Assembly (NCBI GenBank): GCA_003427395.1
Contig: BFEA01000054.1
Coordinates: 2,770,572-2,792,831 of the forward strand
Reading direction: 5' to 3'
From: Chara braunii
Lineage: Eukaryota > Streptophyta > Charophyceae > Charales > Characeae
Length of the DNA: 22,260 nucleotides
Under the pieces are notes generated by a model. The model was given only the letters and a program-made list of their open reading frames with translations. It was not told the origin of the DNA and searched no databases. Made by a program: the position numbers and the translations under genes. This document shows positions 9,411 through 18,329 of the stretch, in pieces (within the stretch, counting starts at the first letter, position 1; every line of letters begins with the position of its first letter).

Positions 9411-9479
9411 TAAACCCTAAAGCCTACTGTCTATTTTGCCCTAAACCCTAAAACCTAGTTATACCCTAAGCCCTAAACC
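9411..9479. repeat. Degenerate interstitial telomere-type repeats (CCCTAAA)
   Basis: AAACCCTAAA at 9412, GCCCTAAACCCTAAAACC at 9438-9455 and two further ccctaa units (9464, 9471) lie within 70 bases. CCCTAAA is the Arabidopsis-type telomere unit on this strand. The spacing is broken, so this is a decayed interstitial patch. The core AAACCCTAA is also known as the plant telo-box promoter element, but no gene start is visible nearby. Confidence 0.65.
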
Positions 9480-10130
9480 TTCCCTTCCATGTTCCTCTGT
9501 TTCCCTTCGAACTTTTTTCCTATTCCTTGTCTTCATTTTCACATGTGTCGGTTTGTGGTACGAGTCAATCTACAATTTGTTTTCTGCCCCCCAATCTCCA
9601 TTTGAATGACAACCTCGATCCTTGAATAAAAGCTACTTTGTTCTGGCCCAATAGTGTATGCATAGTAATTTAGAACAACATGGGAAATTTGAGCCCTAAA
9701 GGACCTTTGTATTTGATCGGATCACCAACCAAAAAAGAGAAGATAGCCATGATTGACAATGATTTTTTTGCCATCTTTCATGAAACTTTTTTTATAAATA
9801 TCGTTATCTTATTACTTATCTAAATTAGTATACGTTTTTTCTGCTACTTTTTTAACATGTTGATTACCATAAAAAATAGATAACTTTTTAACCGCTCGTA
9901 ATTTTTTTTTTTAATTCACTGGCTTTGTTTTTTTTTTTTCGAGCCTTCAGATTTTTTTATTTTTATGTTTTGGTAAGTTTTTTCGTTTGCCAAACATTTT
10001 CCGTGGGTCTTCCGTAGATATTCTACTAAGGGTCGACAAAGAATCAAGCGTAAGTACTTTTTTGAGAATCAAGCTTGACTTGGTTTTCACACTTAAGAAA
10101 TACTGAGACTATTGGGTTTTGTATGACTCT
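9480..10130. other. AT-rich region without recognisable gene
   Basis: Many T-runs (for example 9902-9912 and 9929-9939), no convincing open frame and no clear repeat. Confidence 0.6.
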
Positions 10131-10142
10131 AACGTGTCCAAG

Positions 10143-10310
10143 GCATGAAGCGACCAACCTCTACTGAGCCTGTTTGGAAGGGGAGACAATGTTGAACCTG
10201 ATGAAGATAACGAAGTTGACACAAAAGTTTTTCGGCAAAGAATAGCCAACACAATTTTCTGGTCGGACATTGAATTGATCATGATCGATTACGTATCACT
10301 GCCATGATCG
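10143..10310 (+). pseudogene. Coding-like segment A, paralogue of segment B
   Basis: In one frame the segment reads DNVEPDEDNEVDTKVF followed by RQRIANTIFWSDIELIMID and a stop. An equivalent peptide, DDVEPDKDNKADRNVF, occurs at about 11118-11165. At the DNA level the match runs from aagcgacc (10149) to ttttcgg (10236), with small length differences that change the frame upstream of the shared peptide. No family recognised. The acidic, conserved peptide in both copies suggests descent from a real coding unit, now without start or full-length frame. Confidence 0.4.
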
Positions 10311-10323
10311 ATTGCATAGCACC
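10280..10323. repeat. 23-bp direct repeat pair
   Basis: catgatcgatt at 10280 repeats at 10303 with similar following bases (acgtatcac versus gcatagcac). It is a small local duplication in segment A. Confidence 0.6.
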
Positions 10324-10490
10324 GTCCGCCCAATCAGCACTAAATTTGGGGGTGCCCACTTGTGGGCTCGGCAACAGGCGGCCGAAGGCTGAGTTGTCCT
10401 AGTGAGATACGCATATAATTTCGTTGTTTTTTACAAGGCTCAAAAAAATTATTCAGGGCGCTTAAGGGTTTATCACAATGGCTCCAACCC

Positions 10491-10844
10491 ATGAGATTTG
10501 AAAACACGGGTTCAACTCTCATTATTCGCATCGTGCATCTCAACTCTGACGAGCCTAAATCTAGCCAAAGTTGGCGTCCAGAGAGTTATTCATTGTCTAA
10601 AGTCAATGAATGTAATTTAATTGATTCAAACAAAATCAAACGTCGTAAGCCTCCTAAAGTTTATGAAGGGAAAGGTCCTCGATATCGAAATGAAATTATA
10701 CCACATCTCCATAAACAAGGCAAAAAACATAATCCCTATCGTAATTTGAATCGAATAAATCGAAAAACAGCGCACCAGTTCGGTTATTTAGACAAAACAA
10801 CTTTTGGCGAAACTTTCACGGCTACTTTTGAAGCAAGACGATAA
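10491..10844 (+). CDS. Unrecognised 117-residue basic open frame
   Basis: The frame opens at ATG 10491 and ends at TAA. The product is strongly basic (KIKRRKPPKVYEGKGPRYRN and KQGKKHNPYRNLNRINRK, about residues 48-95), as in a nucleic-acid-binding or ribosomal-type protein, but I do not recognise it. The first third overlaps a tRNA-arm-like sequence (about 10470-10530), so a real coding part, if any, begins later. It lies between the two related segments A and B and may be part of the same decayed unit. Confidence 0.25.
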   Translation: MRFENTGSTLIIRIVHLNSDEPKSSQSWRPESYSLSKVNECNLIDSNKIKRRKPPKVYEGKGPRYRNEIIPHLHKQGKKHNPYRNLNRINRKTAHQFGYLDKTTFGETFTATFEARR

Positions 10845-11078
10845 TCTATTGTTTTATAATTATAACAACCCATAAGTTCTCAAGAGGTTTTGTTGTCAGA
10901 GTTTTTGAAACAACATGAATTACGTCGTATTAGTTTGCATGTAAGGTTTCCTATATTTGTTTCCGACTTTGTGACGAGCGAGGCCTTCGTCCGCTTTCAC
11001 AAGAGTCGAAATAAAATACAATCGGTTATTTACCCAAAATAAAATAAAGTCTCAAAGACCTAGCAACAATGAAACCCT

Positions 11079-11290
11079 CATAAAGCGACCGATTTCGTTG
11101 AGCCTTTCGGTATGGTCGACGATGTGGAACCTGATAAGGATAACAAAGCCGACAGAAACGTTTTCAGGTGCGCGTTTTCATAAACCCAAGATTTACGTTT
11201 TACGCGAGCAACACAGTCCTCGATCATGGTATTATGTATCGTATCATCCAAATGAAGCGACTACATGCTCGGTTGAACCAATCAACAAAA
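11079..11290 (+). pseudogene. Coding-like segment B, paralogue of segment A
   Basis: Matches segment A about 935 bases upstream: aagcgacc, then gagcct, gaacctgat and aaggataac blocks in order, and further right a weaker gatcatg, attatgtatc block. The shared frame reads FVEPFGMVDDVEPDKDNKAD and stops soon after. A different frame stays open from 11098 to 11409 (PKIYVLREQHSPRSWYYV and others), but that frame is not the one conserved with segment A. No family recognised. Confidence 0.4.
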
Positions 11291-11757
11291 AATTGAATAA
11301 AAAATTCATATATAGATATATGGCAGAAGGGAAAAAAATGGGTAAGTTTAAACGGTCTTCCCACATCTGCGAGCATGTGATGTCTATACATAACATCAAA
11401 CTATTGTAAATTAGCAAAACTAGGAGTTCGAATCTTACAAAGATAAAGACGATTGGTACCATTGCTAACTAAATATAAACCAAATTCTTCTTTGGGTGCT
11501 TCTACCTAATATTATGCAGGTTCATCAAACAACGTTAAAAACTTTGACTCTCACATTTAATTGACTATGTAAACTGTTATAGATTTTCCCCAAATTGTTT
11601 AGTAGATTCCCACGCGTTACACACTCGCTCGCCATTTTGTTTTCGACTGAGAAAACAACGTTCGACTTGCATGTGTTAAGCATATCGCTATCCCAACCCA
11701 CGTCTTTAAACCTCTGACAGATTTAAAAAGACTCAATCTTAGTCCGATTCAGGCTCG

Positions 11758-11781
11758 AAGAAAAGAAAAGAAAAGAAAGAG
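11758..11781. repeat. AAAAG microsatellite
   Basis: About four AAAAG units (agaaaagaaaagaaaagaaa). Simple repeat with no visible function. Confidence 0.8.
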
Positions 11782-12253
11782 TGAGTGTCATACATAAACA
11801 CCCTTGGGACCAAGATGATGGCGATTACAGTTGCTCATTGATCCATTATCTACTTACTTTCACAAAGCTTAGCTCTCTCTGGCGAGTGACCTCCACCATC
11901 ATGTATGTTACTGTAATGTACAGTAATATGAACTAAGCCAGAACCAACACTGAAAGGTCGTTGATCGTAATCTTCACTCTTCATATTTTGCATCACAGAA
12001 TCAATTATGTTAACCATAGCTGTTTCGGAGTTCGAGGGCCCACTTTATTCGATGGCCTTGAGTGTGCAACTGATAAACTCAAGTCTGTCGATTTAGGCCC
12101 CTTCCCATCTAAAGATTCACTCAAAACGTACAAAATTTTGTAAATATAAAAAAAGAAGAACGGCTCCCACGTAACGACACAACTTTGTTTTGGAAAATAT
12201 GATCTTAAGAGTTGTGAAGAAGAGTTTGAGTAAATCAATTCAATATGTAAATA

Positions 12254-12324
12254 ACGTATATAGATTAAAGAAAAATTGTCTGCCTTCCAAGCAGGGGATA
12301 TGGGTTTGATTCCCGTTATCTGCA
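12254..12324 (+). tRNA. tRNA-Gly(UCC)-like relic
   Basis: The anticodon arm is tctgc, loop cttccaa, gcagg: five pairs including one G-U, T33 present, anticodon TCC for glycine. A 4-base variable region follows, then a T arm with stem atggg/cccgt and loop tttgatt (position 56 is T instead of the usual C). The 3' acceptor strand would be tatctgc plus A. The 5' side is poor: acgtata pairs only partly with the acceptor strand, and the D arm (gatt, aaagaaa, aatt) lacks the GG of the D loop and a proper A box. It therefore looks like a decayed nuclear or organelle-derived tRNA, or a tRNA-derived repeat, not a working gene. Confidence 0.45.
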
Positions 12325-12807
12325 ATTGCGATTTGATGAAAAAAAAAACTGAGATAAATAACATATGCGTATCAAAATTTAAAATTTGTCGACCTTCCAC
12401 ACAAAGTGAGTCTTCAGTTCTTGTGGGTGATCAGGGTGGCGCTCTGTCCTTGTTGGGTCATGGTTCCAAATTTTGAACTCGTCCCGTGGTTGTCCCTCAT
12501 GATGTCATGTAGCCCAATCGCCTAGCACCCCACTAACTTAAGGTCTCCTTCGCAGCATCCATGTCCATTGTTGAGGGATTGATACCAAAAGGTCGTTGAA
12601 GTTTTCCACAAGCCTGTGTTTCCCCTTCAGTTTCGCTTTGAGTTCCCTTGCTGTCGTTCACCACCCCTCGTTGTCGGTCCAGAGATGTTTAATCTACTAC
12701 ACGTCGTGTTTCACCCGAGTTCCCCTCTTGGTATCTCTTGTTGTGAGGGTGAGAGGCTATCCTTGTCTGTCTCGAATTCTCAAACTGCAGAAAATGGTTG
12801 AAGTTCC
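12325..12807. other. Spacer between tRNA-like relic and LINE 3' end
   Basis: No recognisable gene. Composition becomes more balanced toward 12500-12800. Open frames here are short and overlap the LINE tail. Confidence 0.5.
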
Positions 12808-12828
12808 TTTTTTTTTCTTTTTTTTTTT
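12808..12828 (-). other. LINE poly-A tail (poly-T on plus strand)
   Basis: Nine T, one C and eleven T on the plus strand form an A-tail when read in LINE orientation. It fixes the 3' end of the element. Confidence 0.7.
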
Positions 12829-13464
12829 CCTTACAGAAAAATACAATACCTCACGGTTTTGGCTCCTACCATTTTTGGGAGCGACAATCCGGTTCCTATT
12901 CCCCCGACAAGTCAATAATGAATACACTAAGGACACACACACGCTCATCCCCATTATGGTTGAGAGGACGGAGTGGACGACATTGATTACTTCCCTAGGG
13001 AAGTATATACCACCCCTCACCCCTACTTAAGTTAGCCTATTTCGGTTACCTCTTGGTCTTCGGCGACTCCTCACTCTTCGCCCCTCTCAGTTGAGTAGTT
13101 GTCTGATTTTTTAAACGAAAGTGAGTGTAACGAGTTGGCTTCTACGGGTTGTGGCGGGGGCTATTCCCCGCGGGCAACTACTCCTGATCTCTTCCTTTGT
13201 GATGTAGAGTATCTCTCCTGACCCTGACTATTCCTCTCTTCTAGGTTCTAGATACATGTTCAAATTAGGATTGTGCCCTTGCATTATCCTACGGATTAGC
13301 GAGACAGTGGTTTTAGTTTGAGGCTTGGTGTTGTCAATCCGGGTCCTTTGTGGGAGTCTATGTTGGCACTTTGCTCTTTATCTCATACCTATTGAAATAC
13401 TTGTGAGGTGAGTCCTGCTTCTAGGGGCTTCTATCCCTTGTGTCCTTAGTTTGGTATGTCTTCA
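12829..13464 (-). other. LINE 3' untranslated region
   Basis: Lies between the last recognisable ORF2 peptide, which ends about 13465, and the A-tail. No coding pattern is visible. Its length is usual for a plant L1 3' UTR. Confidence 0.55.
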
Positions 13465-13830
13465 TTGAGCGAAGTGCAATTTATCTTGGTCCATTCTGGC
13501 TATCCTACCTTCTCCTAACTCATGTTTTACGAAGGATTCTATTATTTTGTCCTTATTCATGATATTCGCTTCTACTTTCCTTCAAGTTCTCTTCCACCGT
13601 CCTCTATACTCAACCTCTATTAGATGCAAAACTCCCTCTCAAGCTTCTTGGGGTGTCATGGTTGAGTGATCAATCGTTTCTTGGCACCTGTGTTTCCAAA
13701 TCATCCATAAGGTCGCAAGCCTTAGCGTGTGGGAGAAAGAAACTTCGAATCCCTGCCATGAGTTGTGAGTGTGTGAGGCAAGTAACAGAGAGACCTGATC
13801 TGTTGGCATTCTTTTGTCAGTAATTGAGTG
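13465..13830 (-). pseudogene. LINE ORF2 extreme C-terminus
   Basis: Beyond the stop at 13831 the minus strand continues with coding-like peptide: WQGFEVSFSHTLRLATLWMI, then WKHRCQETIDHST, MNKDKIIESFVKHELGEGRI and a final TGA near 13465. The LATLWMIWKHRCQ stretch matches the W-x-IW-x-x-R pattern that follows zf-RVT in plant LINEs. At least two in-frame stops interrupt it (after PQEA and after RWKRT). Confidence 0.6.
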
Positions 13831-14637
13831 TCAAAGTAGGAAAGCGGTTATCCAGAGTTGTTTGGCTTTCTGACAGCCTAGCAAACAGTGCTCTATATCT
13901 TCTGGTAATCCCTCCGGACAATTAGCACATAGTTCTTGCATAGGGGATCTCAATTGTACGTTTCTTCTCTTGTTCAACGATTTGTTAACTGGGAGAGCCT
14001 GATGGGCGAGTAGCCATTGGAAGCTTTTTATTTTGATAGATATGATTGCAAGTAACATTCTCCACGAGGTGATAAGGGTTTGATTCGATGGTAGATTGAG
14101 GTGGGATTCCCATCTTAGGTTGATCATCTGGGCTATCGACAGCGATCTCATTCTTACTGTATATCCCAACTGAGTAGAGTACTCTAGAATGTTATTACGT
14201 TTCTCTACTCCCAGTCGGTCTGACTTTCTCTTCCAAGTCCATTCCGCTGGGTCAACTTCCAAATTCGCGATGCCAACAAGAGGTTCATATATGCATCGTT
14301 CCTCAATTTTTATCACTCTTACTTTTCTCATTGCCTGTTTTGGAAGGGCAATTTCCCCCGAAGCGTTACGACCTAAGAGGCTTGTGATTGTTTTGGAGTC
14401 CTCGATCGAATATATGTCACACATCAACCATGTGTTCCCTGGTCCCTCCCTTGAGCGGAACTGGTAGGCAATCGTGGGGATGTTTTCAGTCAATCGTGTT
14501 GCCCAGTCCCTTGCTCTCCATTCGCAAGTGCCCTTCAGCAACTCATGCCACCTCTCTGACATTGCGATTATGATATTGTTCAGGTTCGCTTGTAGATTAT
14601 GGCATTCCTTCAAGGTTTCCCTTAGTTCTCCTACCAT
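13831..14637 (-). pseudogene. LINE ORF2 C-terminal part with zf-RVT domain
   Basis: The longest intact piece of ORF2, 268 codons from ATG 14637. Residues about 185-260 form the zinc-binding zf-RVT region: SWRMLLAI, then SIKIKSFQWLLAHQALPV, LNKRR, CANCPEGLPEDIEHCLLGC and KAKQLW. The CxxC and HCxxxC ligands are present. In plant LINEs this domain follows reverse transcriptase and is thought to bind template RNA. The piece begins only because of a frame change near 14640; the preceding frame (14645-14851) carries the adjoining peptide. The ATG is thus incidental, and the original protein was continuous. Confidence 0.8.
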
Positions 14638-14639
14638 TT

Positions 14640-14950
14640 AATCTCTTGTCAGAATCTTGCCAAAGATGCTTAATTTGCCACGCTCTCTTTTCTACCCAGG
14701 TACCCCATTTTGTGTTCTTTGTGGTTAGGGTCCATGGTTTCCCCTGTGAGTCCAACAACGCTTGGTTACACGATATCGTTTGCTTGAGGACTTCCTCTTT
14801 AGTTATTGGTTCTCTTACTTCGTCTTGTAGGATTTTCCTCCATGTTTTCAATAGTTGCCTCTGAAAGTCCTCACCTTGTTTTTCTTCCTAATCCCCTTGG
14901 TGCTCTGCTTGCGCCTCGCCCTTCATCACCCAGGACTTATTGATGAGCCA
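14640..14950 (-). pseudogene. LINE ORF2 linker between RT and zf-RVT
   Basis: One frame reads WLINKSWVMKGEAQAEHQ, a stop, then KTWRKILQDEVREPITKEEV and WGTWVEKRAWQIKHLWQDSD. It is a charged, helical linker with no catalytic motif. A single-base frame change near 14640 separates it from the zf-RVT part. It is contiguous with the RT thumb region to its right in the element, except for the 124-bp duplication and the foldback insertion. Confidence 0.6.
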
Positions 14951-14959
14951 GAAGATGCC

Positions 14960-15569
14960 TCGCATGGTGTCAGGGGTTTTGTATTTGGCTACTTGTTGTA
15001 TTATGTGGAGACCTAGCTTGCTCCAAGGTGGGTTGTTATTAGTTATCATTTTGATGATCCACTTCGTTTGAAGGGCAAAGACTTCGCATGGTGTTAGGGG
15101 TTTTGTATTTGACTATTTGTTGTATTTTGCAGAGACCTAGCTTGCTCCAAGAACTCCCATTTCGTCAAAGTGGACGTTTTTAATTTTTTGAACGAAATTG
15201 AAACTGAGTTTTTTCAACTTTTTTGGCCGAAAACTCAGTCTAAATTTGCTGCTCTTGAGGGTCCAATGTTTTTAAAATGTTGGATCCCTTGTATGTACTT
15301 GGACCTTGTTTGAGACCACATACATCCAGGCGGTCCCCCCTGGATGTATCTGGTCTCAAACTAGGTCCAGATACATACAGGGGGTCCAGGGTTTTAAAAA
15401 CGTCGGACCCTCAAGAGCAACAAATTTAGCCTGAGTTTTGGGCCAAAAAAGTTTAAAAAACTCAGATTTCAATTTTATTGAAAAAATAAAAAATGTCCAT
15501 TTTGACGAAATGGTAGTTAAGGTAGGTTGTTTTTAGTTATCATTTCATGATCCACTTCGTTTGAAGGGC
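14960..15569. repeat. 124-bp tandem duplication in LINE ORF2, second copy split by a foldback element
   Basis: Copy 1 is 14960-15083. Copy 2 is 15084-15151 plus 15522-15569. Shared blocks are tcgcatggtgt, ggggttttgtatttg, gacctagcttgctccaag and gatccacttcgtttgaaggg. The period is not a multiple of three, so the duplication breaks the ORF2 frame. Copy 1 retains the uninterrupted ctccaag-gt junction that copy 2 has lost to the insertion. Confidence 0.9.
15152..15518. mobile_element. 367-bp foldback / MITE-like element
   Basis: The whole element is an inverted repeat. Arms of about 180 bases meet at an 8-base loop (15331-15338, cggtcccc), and the centre of symmetry (about 15335) coincides with the element midpoint. 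Termini are AACTCCCATTTCGTC on the left and, reverse-complemented, AACTACCATTTCGTC on the right. The arms are roughly 85-90 percent identical by eye. It is flanked by AAG at 15149-15151 and 15519-15521. The undisturbed duplicate at 14960-15083 has a single AAG at the same point, so AAG is a 3-bp target duplication. No open frame encodes a transposase, so it is non-autonomous. Three-base duplications are known for PIF/Harbinger and CACTA elements, but neither their usual TIR start nor a TWA target is seen here. A transcript would fold into a long hairpin. Confidence 0.85.
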
Positions 15570-16440
15570 TTTGATTTGAGTTTCTGGGTTCAGGATTCCT
15601 AAATCCCCTTGCGATTTATTTATCGTGATGTACCTCCATGCCACTTTAGAAATGAAATTGACTCTAGATGGATCGTCGGACCACAAATAGGCGTCCGCCC
15701 TTCTTCTGAGTTATGATCTTCGCTGCTTAGGTGGGCTCCAAATCGTGGTAAGATACCACATCATTGCGAAGATTGATGAGTTTAGGATAACGGCTCTACG
15801 AAATATTGAGGTATAAACATTGGACCGGCTGCCCAATTTAGCAATCATCTAATTCATTATGGTTGGAGTCATTGCTTGGTTAGTGTCATGCTTGGAACCT
15901 TGAATTCCTAGGAATCTGAGGGGTTCCTTGCCACATGACCACTTCATTCCTTCCGGAGTACATTAAGGGGGGTCAGTTTGTGAGTCTTTTAGCAACCAAC
16001 CTATTATTTTGGGCAGTTAATTCTCATTTTTGATGCAATTTTGAAAGCTTGCATGACTCAAGTGAGAGTTTGGAAGGAAGAGTTTGAGGCTCGTATTAAG
16101 ACTGTCAAGTCGTTCGCGAAGAGGATGGTACTGGGTAGGTTGAAGTTCCAATTACCCTAGTCGTACGCTTTTTCGAAGTCAAAGAACAGTAAGGCTGCAT
16201 TCATTTTTTAATCATGAATGAATCTGAGTAATTCGTCGAGGGTCATTAGATTATCCAATATGAATCTTCCTGGGATAAATCGTATATCGTCGATGTGGAA
16301 GCAGTTGCTTGTGATTGTTCAGATTCTATTGGCCATCAATTTAGCTATAATCTTATATGTTACTGATAGCAGAGAAATTGGTCTGTAGTTTCTAATGTCT
16401 ATTGGGTCGCCTTTCTTGTAGAGTAGTACTACTACACCTT
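15570..16440 (-). pseudogene. LINE ORF2 reverse transcriptase core, with internal deletion
   Basis: Read in order on the minus strand: GVVVLLYKKGDPIDIRNYRP and ISLLSVTYKIIAKLMANRI (RT motifs 1-2), a PGRFILDNL segment, motif A as LLFFDFEKAYD (about 16165-16200), and motif C as ILFANDLTVL (about 16095-16125). The thumb-side peptide WSCGKEPLRFLGIQ follows, then MMWYLTTIWSPPK, YLWSDDPSR and GDLGILNPETQIKALQTKW. RT normally has about 100 residues between motifs A and C, including motif B. Here only about 18 separate KAYD from FAND, so that part is deleted. Motif C is FAND rather than the usual FADD, losing one catalytic aspartate. Several in-frame stops are present, for example just after KAYD. 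Confidence 0.8.
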
Positions 16441-16766
16441 TGCTTTGAAGTCTGCCTAGTGTGCGTCTATTTCATGCCTTCTCTAGGAATTGGAGATATT
16501 ATGTGCCTAGAGCTGGCCAAAAGAGACCCAAACTCCTTGGAGAGTCCGTCCAGTCATGGGGTCTTGTTCGGTTTCATTGAGCGCAATGCTTCGTAGACTT
16601 CTTTTTCTTGGATCGGCATGTCCAAAGTCGTTGCTTGTTCTGTTGAGATGGTCTTATCGAAGTGAGTCGGGAATTTGGCTCTCCCGCGTGAGGTTTCATG
16701 GTGTGGGTAATCTTGTTTCTTAGATGTGTAGAGGTTTTGAAAGAAAGTTGTTGCCGCTGCTAGCAT
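16441..16766 (-). pseudogene. LINE ORF2 region leading into RT
   Basis: Carries AAATTFFQNLYTS, then LDMPIQEKEVYEALRSMKPN, KTP, a TGA, and LDGLSKEFGSLL. This is the standard RT approach in L1 elements (L..P.T..E...A...M...K.PG.DG), with the Gly codon after KTP changed to TGA. A frame change about 16450 is needed to join it to the LLYKKGDP part. Confidence 0.7.
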
Positions 16767-16869
16767 CTATTGTGGGTTTGATGCCAATCCCTGTTCCATC
16801 TGCAGTTTTTCTATGCTTTCATTCCTTGCGTTTGTCTTCGTTTTGTTAAAAAAGTATTTGGTCATTTTC

Positions 16870-17703
16870 TCACCTTTCCCATCCCTTTATTTGGGCTCTC
16901 ATCCTCAAGCCCTTGTTCCTCCATTCCTCCCATTCTCTCATCTCCTGCCTGGTTTGTTCAAAGACTCTTTCAAATAAGTTATTCCCTGGGTCGCTTAGGA
17001 GATTCCTTTCTGCTACCCTTATTGCCTGTTGTAATTCATCCTCTCGTGTTTTTTTCTTCGAGGCGATTATTAAGGGGGCTCTAGTAGTGGATTCTGTCAG
17101 GGCCATAACCAAGTCTGGGAAGTCTTGGTTAGTGCTATCGTGGTTAATACAGGCGGACAGAACTGCGTCCCTTATTTCAGGTGTATTTAACAATGAGTTG
17201 TTGATTTTGAGGAAGCTTCGTCCTCTGTTGGGGGCGGTTCCTAGGTTAAGACATAGCCTGATTGGTTTGTGGTCAAGGTCTGCGTAACAGGGGGGTTCTC
17301 CTATTTTTGTGTTATGGATTGCACCTATGAGCGCTCCTGACGTCAAAAAGCAATCTATTTGGGATGCTAAGATGTGTTGACTTCTATTCCTCTTTAGGTA
17401 AGTGCACTCCTTGTCATCTTGGTGTAGAACTCTGAATGGATCTATTAGATCTTTTTTCATCATCAACTTGTGGATGGGAAGGGCTTCACTCCACGTGGCC
17501 TGCGTTGTCCCTTATGCTCCTCATGAAAAGTGGTCCCTAGTTAGGTCAAGTGCCGCGCTCCAGTCCCCTGCCAAAAAAAGTTGCATATTGGAATCACACC
17601 TCCTCGGTAGGAGCCTTGCAATTAGTTTGGATCTTTGGTTCCAGGTATACGGAGCGTAGATTGTCAGTATCATGAACTTCTCTTCGTGTATTTGTAAGTC
17701 TAC
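16870..17703 (-). pseudogene. LINE ORF2 endonuclease, C-terminal part, and linker
   Basis: In one frame: VDLQIHEEKFMILTIYAPYT, then FLAGDWSAALDLTRDHF, stops after HFS and GA, SQIDCFLTSG, ADLDHKPIRLCLN and a charged helical linker to KGLRMRAQIKGWER. These are the later APE-type endonuclease motifs. GDWSA stands for the usual GDFN, IDCF supplies the RIDYF-type Asp, and LDHKPI stands for SDHxPI with Ser replaced by Leu. The catalytic Asp-His pair survives. It shares a frame with the N-terminal endonuclease piece, so stops rather than frameshifts disable this domain. Confidence 0.75.
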
Positions 17704-17805
17704 CTGGCCTATCTTCCTTCTTCTGCATCTAGGCTTGATTCGATCCTAATGATCATGTTCAAAGCTCTAAATTTAGCATGCATTAGGATAGTCACGCATG
17801 CTGAA

Positions 17806-18066
17806 TTAGGGCGAGGGGACGAGCCCCAAATTATATTTTTTTACCAATTTCAGCTTTCTTATTATATGTGTTTGAGTTCTTCGGTATTCCTCGAAGTCGG
17901 TTAGGTGAGTCTCTTGGATGCATAGAAGGTGAGGTGAGGACTGCCCAAACCAGTTTGTGCCCTTGATTAGATAATCCCATTTCCTCAGGTTGGCGAGTAT
18001 AGTCAGCATGCCATTAACATTCCATGATATGATTTTTAAGGTCCGGTTCAGGCTTGTGAAGGCCAA
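17806..18066 (-). pseudogene. LINE ORF2 endonuclease, N-terminal part
   Basis: Residues about 11-20 read KIISWNVNGM and residues about 48-54 read CIQETHL. These are the first two APE-type endonuclease motifs, with the catalytic Asn and Glu. This domain nicks target DNA to prime reverse transcription. The frame starts at ATG 18066 (MAFTSLNRTL) and ends at a TAA at 17806. Three more stops follow before the next recognisable peptide at about 17703. It marks the beginning of ORF2. Confidence 0.8.
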
Positions 18067-18329
18067 ATTTTGTGTGAACCCGGGGTCTTATCCCTTTCCC
18101 TCCCTACTCCTTCATCGTTGAAACTCACTTCTAACCTCGTTGAGCCGTCTGAAGGGCTGATGTGTAGAAGCCAGTGGTTGTTGTCTCCCTCCTAGTTGAG
18201 GCAGACCCCTGAAGCTTTAGCGTGAGGAGCTTGGGGGATAGAGTGAACATGCTATATGTTGTAACTAGTACACTGCTCAAGGCAGCCCTCTCCCCTTCTA
18301 ATTCTCCTCCTAACAAGCCATATGGCATG

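Noticed and set aside
11421-11450. Second tRNA gene based on the gttcgaatc B-box-like core
   Set aside because: No matching anticodon arm, D arm or acceptor stem could be folded, so it is kept only as a possible relic in the findings.
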